DNA of 51,011 nt from Verrucomicrobiales bacterium (GCA_947460575.1 CANHIJ010000013.1:1-51011); one strand, 5' to 3'; counted from the first letter of the stretch, positions 42,745 to 51,011 are shown. Notes: generated by a model not told the origin, from the sequence alone. Program-made: numbers and translations.

Positions 42745-43830
42745 ATGAGAACGAATCTCAATCGCATTGCCCGGCGCCTCCTCGCGGTCGGCTCGGCCCT
42801 TTTCTTGGCGTCCTCCTGCGGTGGCAAGCCTTCGCCCAAGCCAGCGGAGCCCGCGGCCTCGGGCACCCCCGCGGCGGAGGAACCGGTGCTCAATCTCTAT
42901 ACCCACCGGCACTACGAGAGCGACGACCAGCTGTTTGAAGCCTTTACCAAGCTGACTGGCATCGCCATCCAAGTGACCAGCGCTGGCGCCGACCAGTTGA
43001 TTTCCCGCATCAAAGGCGAAGGCCCCGACTGCCCCGCCGACCTTTTGGTGACCGTAGACGCGGGCCGCCTGTGCCGCGCCCGCGATCTGGGGCTGCTCCA
43101 GCCCGTGGAATCCCCCGCCCTGGACGCCGCGATCCCCGCGGCGCTGCGCGACCCCGGCCATTTCTGGTTCGGCTTCACGGTGCGCGCCCGGGTCATCGCC
43201 TACGCCAAAGCCCGGGTGCAGCCTGGGCAAATCACCTCCTACGCCGACCTGGCCGACCCCAAGTGGAAGGGCCGCGTCCTGGTGCGCAGCGGCGACAGCC
43301 TCTACAATCAAAGCCTGGTCGCCGCCATGGTGGCCAACGAGGGCCCCGAAAAAACCGCCGCCTGGGTGCAGGGATTGACCCAAAATCTGGCCCGCAAGCC
43401 CCTCGGCGGCGACCGCGACCAAGTCATGGCCCTGGCGCAAAACCTCGGCGATGTCGCCCTCGTCAACAGCTACTACCTCGGCCAAATGGCCCAGTCCAAG
43501 GACCCCGCAGAGCGCGCCGCCTTCGCCCAAGTGGCCCTCGTTTTCCCCGACCAAAACGGGCGCGGCACCCACATCAACATCAGCGGCGCCGGCGTCGCCA
43601 AGTATGCCAAACACCCCGACAACGCCCGCAGGTTCCTCGAGTTCCTCGCCAGCCCCGCCGCCCAACAAGTCTTCCCCGCCACCAGCTTCGAATACCCCAT
43701 CGACCCCCAATTCGATACCTCCCCCCTCCACCGCGAGTGGGGCCCCTACCGGGCCGACACCCTGAACCTCTCCAAACTCGGAGAACACTACCCGGCCGCC
43801 ATGGCCATCATTGAGGCCTCCGGTTGGTGA
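42745..43830 (+). CDS. Iron(III) ABC transporter substrate-binding protein
   Basis: A 361-residue periplasmic-binding protein of the FbpA/FutA/SfuA family. A lipoprotein-like signal ends LFLASSC. The mature part begins LNLYTHRHYESDDQLFEAFT, the typical strand opening, and continues with SAGADQLISRIKGEGPDCPADLL. The iron-ligating Tyr pair is Tyr243-Tyr244 in NSYYLGQ. YADLADPKWKGRVLVRSG and GAGVAKYAKHPDNARRFLEF complete the fold. The ATG overlaps a TGAGA-N5-TCTCA palindrome (42746-42760), suggesting Fur control. The stop overlaps the permease start. Confidence 0.93.
   Translation: MRTNLNRIARRLLAVGSALFLASSCGGKPSPKPAEPAASGTPAAEEPVLNLYTHRHYESDDQLFEAFTKLTGIAIQVTSAGADQLISRIKGEGPDCPADLLVTVDAGRLCRARDLGLLQPVESPALDAAIPAALRDPGHFWFGFTVRARVIAYAKARVQPGQITSYADLADPKWKGRVLVRSGDSLYNQSLVAAMVANEGPEKTAAWVQGLTQNLARKPLGGDRDQVMALAQNLGDVALVNSYYLGQMAQSKDPAERAAFAQVALVFPDQNGRGTHINISGAGVAKYAKHPDNARRFLEFLASPAAQQVFPATSFEYPIDPQFDTSPLHREWGPYRADTLNLSKLGEHYPAAMAIIEASGW
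42746..42760. promoter_or_regulatory. Fur-box-like palindrome over the Fbp start codon
   Basis: TGAGAACGAATCTCA has the same half-sites and spacing (TGAGA-N5-TCTCA) as the operator before the imelysin operon. It covers the start codon, a position that would block initiation of transcription elongation or a leaderless transcript. Half-site agreement is perfect in five bases each side; the inner bases match Fur consensus less well. Confidence 0.5.
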
Positions 43831-45443
43831 GGGACGCGACCGACATGCCCGCCGCTCCCCAGCGCCTCCCCGCCCCGCGCGCCGCTTGGATCGTGCTCGG
43901 GGCCCTGGCCCTGGTGCTGGCCCTCCCCCTCTCTGGGCTGCTCCCCGCCCTCCTCGCCCCCAGCGAGCACTGGCGCGCCCTCCTGCCCCGCCTTTTTTCC
44001 ACCTACCTCAAGGACACGCTGATCGCCACTCTCGGCACCGGCTTCCTGGCCCTGCTCTTCGGAGTGCCCACCGCCTGGCTGACCACGACCTGTCGCTTCC
44101 CTGGGTCGCGCTTTTTCTCCTGGGCCCTGGTGCTGCCCCTCGCCCTGCCCGGCTACTTGGCGGTCTACGGCTACCACGACCTGCTCGCCCGCGCCTCCGG
44201 CTTGATGGTCTGGATGCGCGCCCACTGGGGCTCCGGCCCCGCTTCCCTCGTCGAGGAAAATCTGCGCTACCTCCTCCTCGTCGGAATCCTGGGATCGGTG
44301 CTTTACCCCTACGTCTATTTAACCACCCGGGCCTCCTTCCGCCGCCAAGCCTCTTCCCTCATCGAAGCCTCCCGCCTCCTCGGCCACAGCGCCACTTCCA
44401 CTTTTCGCCGCATCGCCCTCCCCATGGCCCGCCCCGCCATCGCCGGCGGCACCGCCCTGGCCCTCATGGAAGTCCTCAACGACTACGGAGCAGTGCGCTT
44501 TTTCGGCCTCAAAACCCTCACGGCGGGGATTTTTCGCTACGGCTACGACCTCGATGACAAGGCCGCCGCGGCCCGCCTCTCCCTGCTCCTCCTGGGGGTC
44601 GTTTTGACCTTTTTGGGAATCGAACGGGCGGCTCGCGGCCGGGCCCAGTTCCACGAGGGCGCCGCTCCCCGCCCGCTCTCGCCTTGGCAACTGCGCGGCC
44701 CCAAGGCCTGGGCCGCCAGCGCCGCCTGCGCCATCCCCCTGGTGCTCGGGTTTCTCCTCCCCGGAGGCCGCATCCTCCAGCTCGCCTGGCTGGGGTCCGC
44801 CGACGGCCTGCCCCGCGGCTTCTGGCCCGCCCTGGGCCACACTCTCCTCCTCGCGGGCAGCGCCGCCGCCCTCATCGCCAGCTTCGCCCTCCTCCTCGCC
44901 TACGCCGTCCGCCTCCAGCGAGGCCTTCCCGGGCGCTTGGCCGCCCGCGCCGCCCTCGCGGGCTACGGCATGCCCGGGGCCGTGGTCGCCCTCGCCGTGA
45001 CCTTGGGCCTGATCCACCTCTCCCAAACCTTCGGCTGGAGCCTCCTCAGCGGTACCTTCACCGGACTCCTCGCCGCCTACCTGGTCCGCTTTCTCGCAGT
45101 CTCCTATCAACCCTTGGAGGACGGCCTGCAGCGCGTCTGCGGCAGCCTCGACGACGCCTCCCGCACTCTGGGCATTGGCCCCTGGCGCACCCTATGGCGC
45201 ATCAACCTCCCCCTGCTGCGCGGCCCCTTGGTGGCGGCGCTGCTCCTGACCTTTATCGACCTCCTCAAGGAGTTGCCCATCACCCTCCTCCTGCGGCCCC
45301 ATAATTTTTCCACCCTCGCCACCCGCGCCTGGGACCTCCAAGAACAAAGCCGCCTCCCCGAAGCCTGCCTCCCCGCCGCGGTCATCATTTTCCTCGGAGC
45401 CGCCGGTGCCCTCTGGCTGCACCGCTCCCTGGAGCGCCCTTGA
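43827..45443 (+). CDS. Iron(III) ABC transporter permease (FbpB type)
   Basis: A permease of about 538 residues with two BPD-transp domains in one chain (about 12 helices), as in FbpB/SfuB. EAA-like loops occur in both halves: SSLIEASRLLGHSATSTFRR and CGSLDDASRTLGIGPWRTLW, each with the EAA...G...P pattern. It starts at GTG 43827, whose bases overlap the stop of the binding-protein gene (GTGA); ATG 43845 is an alternative. The FbpC-type ATPase that should energise it is not adjacent, as the next gene is on the other strand, so it must be encoded elsewhere. Confidence 0.92.
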   Translation: MRDATDMPAAPQRLPAPRAAWIVLGALALVLALPLSGLLPALLAPSEHWRALLPRLFSTYLKDTLIATLGTGFLALLFGVPTAWLTTTCRFPGSRFFSWALVLPLALPGYLAVYGYHDLLARASGLMVWMRAHWGSGPASLVEENLRYLLLVGILGSVLYPYVYLTTRASFRRQASSLIEASRLLGHSATSTFRRIALPMARPAIAGGTALALMEVLNDYGAVRFFGLKTLTAGIFRYGYDLDDKAAAARLSLLLLGVVLTFLGIERAARGRAQFHEGAAPRPLSPWQLRGPKAWAASAACAIPLVLGFLLPGGRILQLAWLGSADGLPRGFWPALGHTLLLAGSAAALIASFALLLAYAVRLQRGLPGRLAARAALAGYGMPGAVVALAVTLGLIHLSQTFGWSLLSGTFTGLLAAYLVRFLAVSYQPLEDGLQRVCGSLDDASRTLGIGPWRTLWRINLPLLRGPLVAALLLTFIDLLKELPITLLLRPHNFSTLATRAWDLQEQSRLPEACLPAAVIIFLGAAGALWLHRSLERP

Positions 45444-45464
45444 CTTCGCTACCCCAAGACCGCC

Positions 45465-46850
45465 TTAGCCCAAGATCAGGCGGCAGGCGATGACCGCGAA
45501 GATCATGGCACAGGCGTCGGCGAGCAGCCCGGTCGGAATGCCGTGCCGCATCCGCCGGACTCCCGCAGCCCCAAAATACACCGCCGCCACATACAAAGTG
45601 GTCTCCGTGCTCCCGTTAATCGTCGCGGCGATCTTGGTGATCAGGGAATCAACCCCGTGCTCGACCGCGATGCTGTCCAGCACCGCCCGGGCCCCGCCCC
45701 CGCTTAGCGGACGCACGATCGCCATCGGCAACACTTCCACCGGAAAGCGAATCAGGCTCAGCAGCGGCTGTACCAAGCGCTCCACCACCTTCAAGGCCCC
45801 GCTCTCGGTAAACATCCCAATCGCCACCAGCATGGCCACAATGTAGGGAATCACCCGCAGCACCACCCCCATACCGTCTTTGGCGCCCTCTACTAATTCC
45901 TCAAAAACCTTGACCCCCGCCAGCGCCGCATACAGCACAAAAAAACCAATCGCTCCCGGAATCGCCGCCACCGAAATGAATTTGATCAAGCGCATCGCCC
46001 CCTCCGCCGGAATACTCTGAAACCACTCCACCCCCACCGGGGAATGGCCCTGGACGCGCTGGTAAATCTTCTGCTGCAGCGCCACGAGCGAAACCGGCGC
46101 CGCCACATACCACAGCACCACCCCAACAAAGCCCCCCACCGCCAACCACAGCACCCCCCGCCGCCAACCCTCCACCCGCCGCAGCCCCGCCACTTCCCAT
46201 TCCCCCACCGCCGCCACTGGCGCAGCCGCCACCGGAGCCGCCGGAGCCACCGCGAAGGGAATCACCCGAAACAGCGGAAATTGTTGCAGCAAGCGGCAAA
46301 TCATCACCGCGCAAAGCGTGCCCAGAGCGGAGGCGATGATGGACGGCGCGATAATATCGGTGGGGTGCTCCGCCCCCCGCGCCTGCAGCAGCGCGATGGT
46401 GCTCGCGGGAATCAAGGTGATGGCGCTTGTGTTCAGCGCTAACAACATCACCATGGCGTTGGAAGCCACCCCGGGATGCGGGTTGAGCTGGTTGAGCTGC
46501 TCCATGGCGCGCAGCCCCATGGGAGTCGCCGCATTGCCCGCCCCCAGCATGTTGGCCCCTAAATTCATGGCGATGGATCCCAAGGCCGGATGCCCCGCGG
46601 GCACGTCGGGAAATACTAACCGCAGCAGCGGCCCTAGCGCCCGGGCGATCCGGTGGATCAGCCCGCTGACTTCCACCAGGCGCATGATCCCCATCCACAA
46701 GGTAATCATGCCAGCGAGGGGCAACATCACGTCCATCACCGCCGCCTCGGCCCGCTTCAACACCGCCGCCGTCACCGGCTCTAAGGTCCCCGTCGCCAGC
46801 GCCACCGCCACAGAAATCGTCACCATCCCCAGCCAGATATAGTTCAGCAT
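45465..46850 (-). CDS. SpmA-SpmB fusion (nucleoside-recognition/Gate domain membrane protein)
   Basis: A 461-residue membrane protein. The N-terminal half is SpmA-like (IWLGMVTISVAVALATG, LWMGIMRLVEVSGL, MNLGANMLGAGNAATPMGLR, AMVMLLALNTSAITLIP). The C-terminal half is SpmB-like (KVFEELVEGAKDGMGVVLRV, LPMAIVRPLSGGGARAVL, STETTLYVAAVYFGAAGVRR). In Bacillus these are two spore-maturation genes; fused forms occur widely in non-spore-formers, where the function is unknown. It is probably a transporter or gate. It starts 12 bp after the KDPG aldolase stop on the same strand. Confidence 0.92.
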   Translation of the reverse strand: MLNYIWLGMVTISVAVALATGTLEPVTAAVLKRAEAAVMDVMLPLAGMITLWMGIMRLVEVSGLIHRIARALGPLLRLVFPDVPAGHPALGSIAMNLGANMLGAGNAATPMGLRAMEQLNQLNPHPGVASNAMVMLLALNTSAITLIPASTIALLQARGAEHPTDIIAPSIIASALGTLCAVMICRLLQQFPLFRVIPFAVAPAAPVAAAPVAAVGEWEVAGLRRVEGWRRGVLWLAVGGFVGVVLWYVAAPVSLVALQQKIYQRVQGHSPVGVEWFQSIPAEGAMRLIKFISVAAIPGAIGFFVLYAALAGVKVFEELVEGAKDGMGVVLRVIPYIVAMLVAIGMFTESGALKVVERLVQPLLSLIRFPVEVLPMAIVRPLSGGGARAVLDSIAVEHGVDSLITKIAATINGSTETTLYVAAVYFGAAGVRRMRHGIPTGLLADACAMIFAVIACRLILG

Positions 46851-46862
46851 TGGTTCGAAAAG

Positions 46863-47531
46863 CTAAAGTGTCGCCCGCCGGACGCAGCCCGCGCGGATGG
46901 CGCTGGCCTGGGCCGCCGCCGCGCGGATGGCCCCCCAATTCCCCGCCGCCACCAGCCCTTTGGGCGCCAACCAGGAACCCCCAATGCCCCCCACCAGCGG
47001 ATGGCTCAGCCATTCCTCACAATTCGCTAGGTTCACCCCCCCCAGCGGCACGTAATGCAGTCCAAGATGCGCGTAGGGCGCCGCGATGCTCTCCAAGTAC
47101 TTCAGCCCGCCGCTCGGCTCCGCCGGAAAAAACTTCAACCAACGGCGGTCGTACTCCAGCGCCCGCTCGATATCCGATGGCGTACAAATGCCGGGCGCAA
47201 AGGGCAGCCCCGCCGCCAGCGCCGCCTCCACCACCCGGCGGTTCATCCCCGGAGCCACCCCAAAGGCCGCCCCCGCGTCCCGCGCCTGCGCCACTTGCTC
47301 AGGCTGCAAAATGGTCCCGATGCCCGCCAACATCCCCGGGACCTTGGCTACAATTTCCCGCAGCGCCCCCAGCGCCGCGGGAGTCCGCAGGGTCAATTCC
47401 ATGGCGTCGATGCCGCCCTCCAACAGCGCCTCCGCCAGCGGCACCGCGTCCTCTACCCGATCGAGTATCAACACCGCGACGATGCCGCTCTTGCGGAGGC
47501 GCCCAAAAACTGTGGTTTCCTTATCACTCAT
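46863..47531 (-). CDS. eda: 2-dehydro-3-deoxy-phosphogluconate (KDPG) aldolase
   Basis: A 222-residue class I aldolase splitting KDPG to pyruvate and glyceraldehyde 3-phosphate (Entner-Doudoroff pathway or uronate degradation). Catalytic Lys133 sits in WLKFFPAE. Glu45 in MELTLRT, GIGTILQ and the phosphate-binding PLGGVNLANCEEW are in place. Length is slightly above the usual 205-215. No edd, kdgK or uronate genes are adjacent, so the pathway cannot be fixed from context. It lies upstream of the SpmA-SpmB gene with a 12-bp gap. Confidence 0.93.
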   Translation of the reverse strand: MSDKETTVFGRLRKSGIVAVLILDRVEDAVPLAEALLEGGIDAMELTLRTPAALGALREIVAKVPGMLAGIGTILQPEQVAQARDAGAAFGVAPGMNRRVVEAALAAGLPFAPGICTPSDIERALEYDRRWLKFFPAEPSGGLKYLESIAAPYAHLGLHYVPLGGVNLANCEEWLSHPLVGGIGGSWLAPKGLVAAGNWGAIRAAAAQASAIRAGCVRRATL

Positions 47532-47606
47532 AACTCCCCGCCCATAACCGCAGATGCCGCCGCGCGATACGAAATTTTTCTCCTCACTCCGCGCCCCGAG
47601 CGCGCC

Positions 47607-49796
47607 CTAGGGATGCAGCGCCTTGAGTTCCTCGTGCGACCAAGGCGTCTGGCGCGGCGCGATATCCTGGCGGATCCGGGTGACTTCCTCGCAGGTCGCC
47701 GGACGATTCCAACCGTGCCAGCGCTCCCCGACATAAGTCAGGACGTCGGCGATTTGCTGATCGGTGTGGGTGTGCTCCAGCGGCGGCATCAATCCGGCGC
47801 CGTAAGTAACCCCGTCGATGGGGCCCGCTTGCCCCTTCAACAAAATGCGCGCCAAGACCGCCACGTTGCCGTTGCCCGCCATCCAGGCCGACTTGGCGAG
47901 CGCCGGGGCCAAGAAGGAATCCGCCGCCTTCAGCCCCTGGCCGTCCAGCCCGTGGCACGACATGCAGAGATTTTCATAAACCACCCGGCCCTGGCGCGCC
48001 GGTCCGCTCAGCTTGTCCTGGAGCGCTTCCTTGGCGTCGTGTTCCTGCACCGCGGCCACCAGCGGCAAAGCGCGGCTTCCGGGCTTAAAGGCCCCAGGCT
48101 GCCCCACCGCCCGCCAGGCCAGGAAGACCTGCGTCGCCACCTGGGCATCGCCGTCGGCCGCCAGCCCGCCCACCGCTTCCAAAATCGCCCCGTCCGACTG
48201 CGCCAGCCACGGCTCCGCCAATTGCACCGCGGCCCGGCGCACCCGCGGTTCCCCGTCTTGCAGCGCTCCTAACACCAGCCCCTTCGGCAAGGCCTCCAGC
48301 CCGCGCAACGCCCACAGCGCGTGAATGCGCCCGTTCGCATCGCTCCCTCGGGCCATTTCCGCTAGGGCAGGCAGCGCCGATTTGTCCCCCCGCGACACGA
48401 TGAGCATCTGCGCGGTGTCGCGCCACCACCCGTTGGCGTGGGCCAGGTGCGCCACTAACTGCGTCGGCGTCTCGTCGAGCATTTTGGGCAGCGCCGCGGC
48501 CGGTTTGTTGTCGGGGAGCAAGCGGTAGATCCGCCCGTGGCGGTGCACCTTGATCATCCCCCAGCGCTTCACCCGCTCATAGCGCTCCACCCACAGGGCC
48601 AATTTGTTTTTGCGATAGTCTTCCACAAAGTGCTCCTGCAAATCGGGCGTGACTTCGGTCGGAAACCACTCCTTCTCCTGAATAATGCCGCGGTAGAGAT
48701 CGGCCACATAGAGCCCGCCATCGGGGCCGCTCGCCGTCCACACCGGGCGGAAATAGGCGTCCTTGGCCCGGATAAATTCGCTTCCCGGAAAGGCGTTGTG
48801 GGCCGTGCCCTTGCCATCCTGCCACGTATACGAAGTCATCCGCACCAACCGCCCCACCGGCTCGCAGCCGAGGGAATTCCCCTGCCATTCCGGAAAGAGT
48901 GGACTCCGCACCACGCTCTGGCCGCAGGCCGCCGAAAAATGCGTCAACTGGGCCTGGCGCGCCACGTCGTACCCCCCATCGCTAAAATCCCACACCGGAC
49001 AAATCCCCCACGGCCGAAAATAGCCCTCCTCGTGCTCCGGAAGACTCAAAATCGGATACCCCGCCGGCAGCTGGAAGGAGTGGGCCGGATTTGCCCCCCC
49101 GCCCCACGAGCAAATCAGCCGACCATCGTCGTCGCGCGCCAAACCCCACTGGCTGACCCGCCCCACGCTGTGCGGCATGGCGTGGAGTTTCCCCCCATTC
49201 CAACTCAAGCGCCGATCGTTGGTGCAAATCGTATTATCTAAATTCCACAACATGCCGCTCTGCTGGTGTTCAATATTGCCGTGGTCGTCTGCCCCCTGCC
49301 AAGCGACTTCCCGCCGGTCCGCCACCCCGTCCTTGTTGTCGTCAAAATACGCCCAAATCGTCTCCGATTCCGTGAGCGCCACCAAAACCCGATCGTGCAG
49401 CGGAAGCACCGCTCGCGGCAAAATCACGTTGTCAATAAACACGCTCCGCTTATCCATTTTGCCGTCCCCATCGGTATCCGTCAACTTCACCACCCGGCTC
49501 ACCGGATCCAACTGCCCCGTGGCGTGCTCGTCCTGCATGTACGTGCGCCACTCGCAAGCATACAGCGCCCCATTGCCGTCAAACGCGATCATCGACGGCT
49601 CCTCCACCATCGGCTCGCTGGCGACGCACTCCAAGTGATAGCCCTTGGGCACCTCCATAGTCTTGATGCTCTCCTCCGGCGCTAGGGTGGGAAAGGTCGT
49701 GTCCGGATTCCACTCCCCCTCCGCCTGCACCCGGGCAGTCCAAGGCAGCGCAAGGGGCAACACAAAACAAAGGCGGCGGAGCGAGGGCAAGTCCAT
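47607..49796 (-). CDS. Propeller-HEAT-cytochrome c protein (PVC type)
   Basis: A 729-residue exported protein. The signal peptide (residues about 5-25) is followed by a beta-propeller of the membrane-bound dehydrogenase type (FPTLAPEESIKTMEVPKGYH, MIAFDGNGALYACEWRTY, GGLYVADLYRGIIQEKEWFP). HEAT-like helical repeats then include ALPALAEMARGSDANGRIHA and EPRVRRAAVQLAEPWL. A C-terminal cytochrome c domain with CMSCHG (near residue 612) ends in a Met-containing LMPPLEHTHTDQQIADVLTY. Such proteins are expanded in Planctomycetes and Verrucomicrobia and are thought to oxidise sugars or alcohols. ATG 49796 begins the signal peptide. Confidence 0.9.
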   Translation of the reverse strand: MDLPSLRRLCFVLPLALPWTARVQAEGEWNPDTTFPTLAPEESIKTMEVPKGYHLECVASEPMVEEPSMIAFDGNGALYACEWRTYMQDEHATGQLDPVSRVVKLTDTDGDGKMDKRSVFIDNVILPRAVLPLHDRVLVALTESETIWAYFDDNKDGVADRREVAWQGADDHGNIEHQQSGMLWNLDNTICTNDRRLSWNGGKLHAMPHSVGRVSQWGLARDDDGRLICSWGGGANPAHSFQLPAGYPILSLPEHEEGYFRPWGICPVWDFSDGGYDVARQAQLTHFSAACGQSVVRSPLFPEWQGNSLGCEPVGRLVRMTSYTWQDGKGTAHNAFPGSEFIRAKDAYFRPVWTASGPDGGLYVADLYRGIIQEKEWFPTEVTPDLQEHFVEDYRKNKLALWVERYERVKRWGMIKVHRHGRIYRLLPDNKPAAALPKMLDETPTQLVAHLAHANGWWRDTAQMLIVSRGDKSALPALAEMARGSDANGRIHALWALRGLEALPKGLVLGALQDGEPRVRRAAVQLAEPWLAQSDGAILEAVGGLAADGDAQVATQVFLAWRAVGQPGAFKPGSRALPLVAAVQEHDAKEALQDKLSGPARQGRVVYENLCMSCHGLDGQGLKAADSFLAPALAKSAWMAGNGNVAVLARILLKGQAGPIDGVTYGAGLMPPLEHTHTDQQIADVLTYVGERWHGWNRPATCEEVTRIRQDIAPRQTPWSHEELKALHP

Positions 49797-49938
49797 GGGA
49801 TTATCCCCCCATCCTGCCCTCATCCCATCCCATTGCCAATCTAAAGTTGCCGCCTTTCTCCACCACGCTTGGACGCATCTATGCGCACTTGGATTTAAAT
49901 CCCGCCGCCGGTGTTATCGCGCAAGCGCCGCTACTCCT

Positions 49939-50317
49939 CTACAGCCGACCCATTTTCCGCTGTTCCATCAATAAATCCGCCGGAGTCCGGATCTTCATCC
50001 CATAAATTTCCCGCCCCAACGCTCCGTGAAAATCCGTCCGGTCCAGCGTCAGCACCAGGACGGCGGCCCTCAGCGGCGAGGGCGGCGATGACCACCGGGC
50101 AGTCTTTGGCTTGGGGGAAAACCAAGGCTCGTTCCCCCCTGGCGAGCGCGTCCGGGACCAGTTGCAGAATCGGCTGGATTTCGGCTTCCCAAGTGACGGC
50201 GGCGGCTGGGCCCATTTTAGGGAGGTTGCGAAGGGTTTCTTGGAGACCGCAGCCCGAGGTGCGCAGGGTCCACCCCTGCCCTGCCCCATTGCGGCAGAGT
50301 GAGCGGCACGGGCCCAT
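49939..50317 (-). pseudogene. Frameshifted PIN-domain protein remnant
   Basis: Two minus-strand frames together give a PIN-domain C-terminus. The first reads GERALVFPQAKDCPVVIAALAAEG. The next continues in a frame shifted by one as AAVLVLTLDRTDFHGALGRE and ends IRTPADLLMEQRKMGRL. The acidic residues expected in KD-x-PVVIAA and TLDRTDF are there but split by the shift near 50060 (around GAGGGCCGCCGTCC), consistent with loss of one base. The N-terminal part of the PIN fold and any antitoxin gene are not recognisable. A sequencing error would also explain the shift. Confidence 0.65.
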
Positions 50318-50617
50318 TCAGATCGGGTGGATTGTCCTAAAAGCTGGGGCCACCTGTGCCCAGCGCGGCCGCGCCTCCCGAAAAAGGGAGCGGCAACCCG
50401 CCGGAGGAGGCGCGGGGGGGCGCTCTCGCTTCAAACAGAACCTATGACAGGCTCCCCAGGCCGCCAGAGCCGTCCAATCCCATGCGAAAAAGGCGAAGAA
50501 CCGCCACCTGCCACCTTTTCAGTTAAAAAAGGAAAACCGCTCGGCCCTCCGGAAATCCCGCAAAAATCCGCCGCGGCCTTTTCGCGGGCACCTCTTCCAA
50601 CTTATTGAAAAACAATA
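50318..50617. other. Gene-free gap before the att-like site
   Basis: I see no gene, tRNA or clear terminator in these 300 bases. It is a transition zone from chromosomal sequence to the tRNA fragment, with lower GC than the surroundings around 50500-50620. Confidence 0.5.
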
Positions 50618-50649
50618 TGGCGGAGGGGGTGGGATTCGAACCCACGGTA
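50618..50649 (-). other. 3' tRNA-Ser fragment: att-like site
   Basis: On the minus strand this reads TACCGTGGGTTCGAATCCCA followed by CCCCCTCCGCCA. That is a T arm (GTGGG-TTCGAAT-CCCAC), the 3' acceptor strand, discriminator G and CCA of a tRNA, most like tRNA-Ser. The sequence further 5' does not continue a tRNA, so only the 3' end is present. Such fragments are left where an element integrated into a tRNA 3' end. An integrase gene starts 115 bp away. Confidence 0.75.
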
Positions 50650-50763
50650 ATTTGAATGGGGGCCTACTATCCCTGCCCTACGGGGGAATTGGCCGAAATT
50701 AGACTCCCGCGGCACCAATGGCATCCACGGTTGTGTGCGTTTTTGTGTGCGGTAGGATCGGGC

Positions 50764-51011
50764 ATGGCCACCATCAAACGCAGACCCGACAGCCCATATT
50801 GGGTAGCATGCTACACCGACCACACCGGGAAGCGGATTCAGCGGACCACCAAGCTGCCGGACAAACGGGCGGCGGCAAAACTGGCAGAGACATGGGAGCA
50901 GGAGGCCAGCGTGCCACCGGCTCCACCCGCTCCGCCGGCACTGACGGTCGAGGGGTGGTGCGACCAGTGGCTGGCCGGCAACAAGGGAGCGGTGAGCATG
51001 GCGACCTACTC
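50764..51011 (+). CDS. Phage-type integrase, N-terminal part (cut by window end)
   Basis: The first 82 residues of a tyrosine-integrase-like protein with no stop before the window ends. It starts MATIKRRPDSPYWVACYTDH, followed by TGKRIQRTTKLPDKRAAAKL, the pattern of arm-type DNA-binding domains of phage and island integrases. LTVEGWCDQWLAGNKGAVSM then begins the core-binding domain. The catalytic domain lies outside the window. Its position beside a truncated tRNA 3' end supports an integrase that uses that site. Codon usage is less GC-skewed than in the flanking genes. Confidence 0.85.
   Translation, partial: MATIKRRPDSPYWVACYTDHTGKRIQRTTKLPDKRAAAKLAETWEQEASVPPAPPAPPALTVEGWCDQWLAGNKGAVSMATY

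Overview
The window is about 51 kb of high-GC bacterial chromosome, most likely from a member of the Verrucomicrobiota (PVC superphylum). Evidence: a DUF1501 protein with a twin-arginine leader, a propeller-HEAT-cytochrome c protein of the type common in Planctomycetes and Verrucomicrobia, an imelysin plus di-haem oxidoreductase pair, an SpmA-SpmB fusion outside a spore-former, a MoxR/Bat operon with fused members, and frequent GTG starts with weak Shine-Dalgarno sites. The lineage is inferred from gene content; no rRNA is present.

Left part (1-13.4 kb): a duplicated non-coding repeat with 'CCACAAAGAACACAAAG' motifs, tRNA-Phe, the helicase gene hrpB, the potassium transporter gene kup, and a minus-strand run of a membrane pseudokinase, coaD, a PBP2-type transpeptidase and a truncated haemoglobin. 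Next come a XerC-like recombinase, an IF-1-like OB-fold protein and a YnbE/YdbL-like lipoprotein.

Centre (13.4-34.9 kb): a DUF1501 protein; a seven-gene MoxR-DUF58-DUF4381-BatA-BatB/C-BatD-BatE operon with 4-7 bp overlaps at most junctions; a minus-strand trio of a small His-rich lipoprotein, a membrane protein and a very short RNase III-like protein; a SNF2 ATPase; GNAT, SprT-like and CysE proteins; a membrane protein of unknown function; a GH2 glycosidase; a rhomboid protease; and TsaE.

The gap at 34.9-36.3 kb has no gene. It holds tandem GTT-loop hairpins, a 5-bp microsatellite, an imperfect palindrome with arms of about 200 bp around an 11 x 17-bp minisatellite, and a third arm-like copy.

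Right part (36.3-51 kb): an imelysin/di-haem oxidoreductase operon and an Fbp-type iron ABC transporter. Both have a TGAGA-N5-TCTCA operator-like palindrome, which suggests a shared Fur-type iron response. Between them lie a cyclic-nucleotide-binding protein, a methyltransferase, and a run of proteins that need no zinc (a DksA-like protein lacking half its zinc ligands, L33 and S18 without Cys pairs, FolE2), possibly a zinc-sparing neighbourhood. Then come SpmAB, KDPG aldolase, the propeller-cytochrome protein and a frameshifted PIN-domain remnant. The window ends in the start of an integrase gene next to a 3' tRNA-Ser fragment. This looks like an att site, so an integrated element probably begins here and continues beyond the window.
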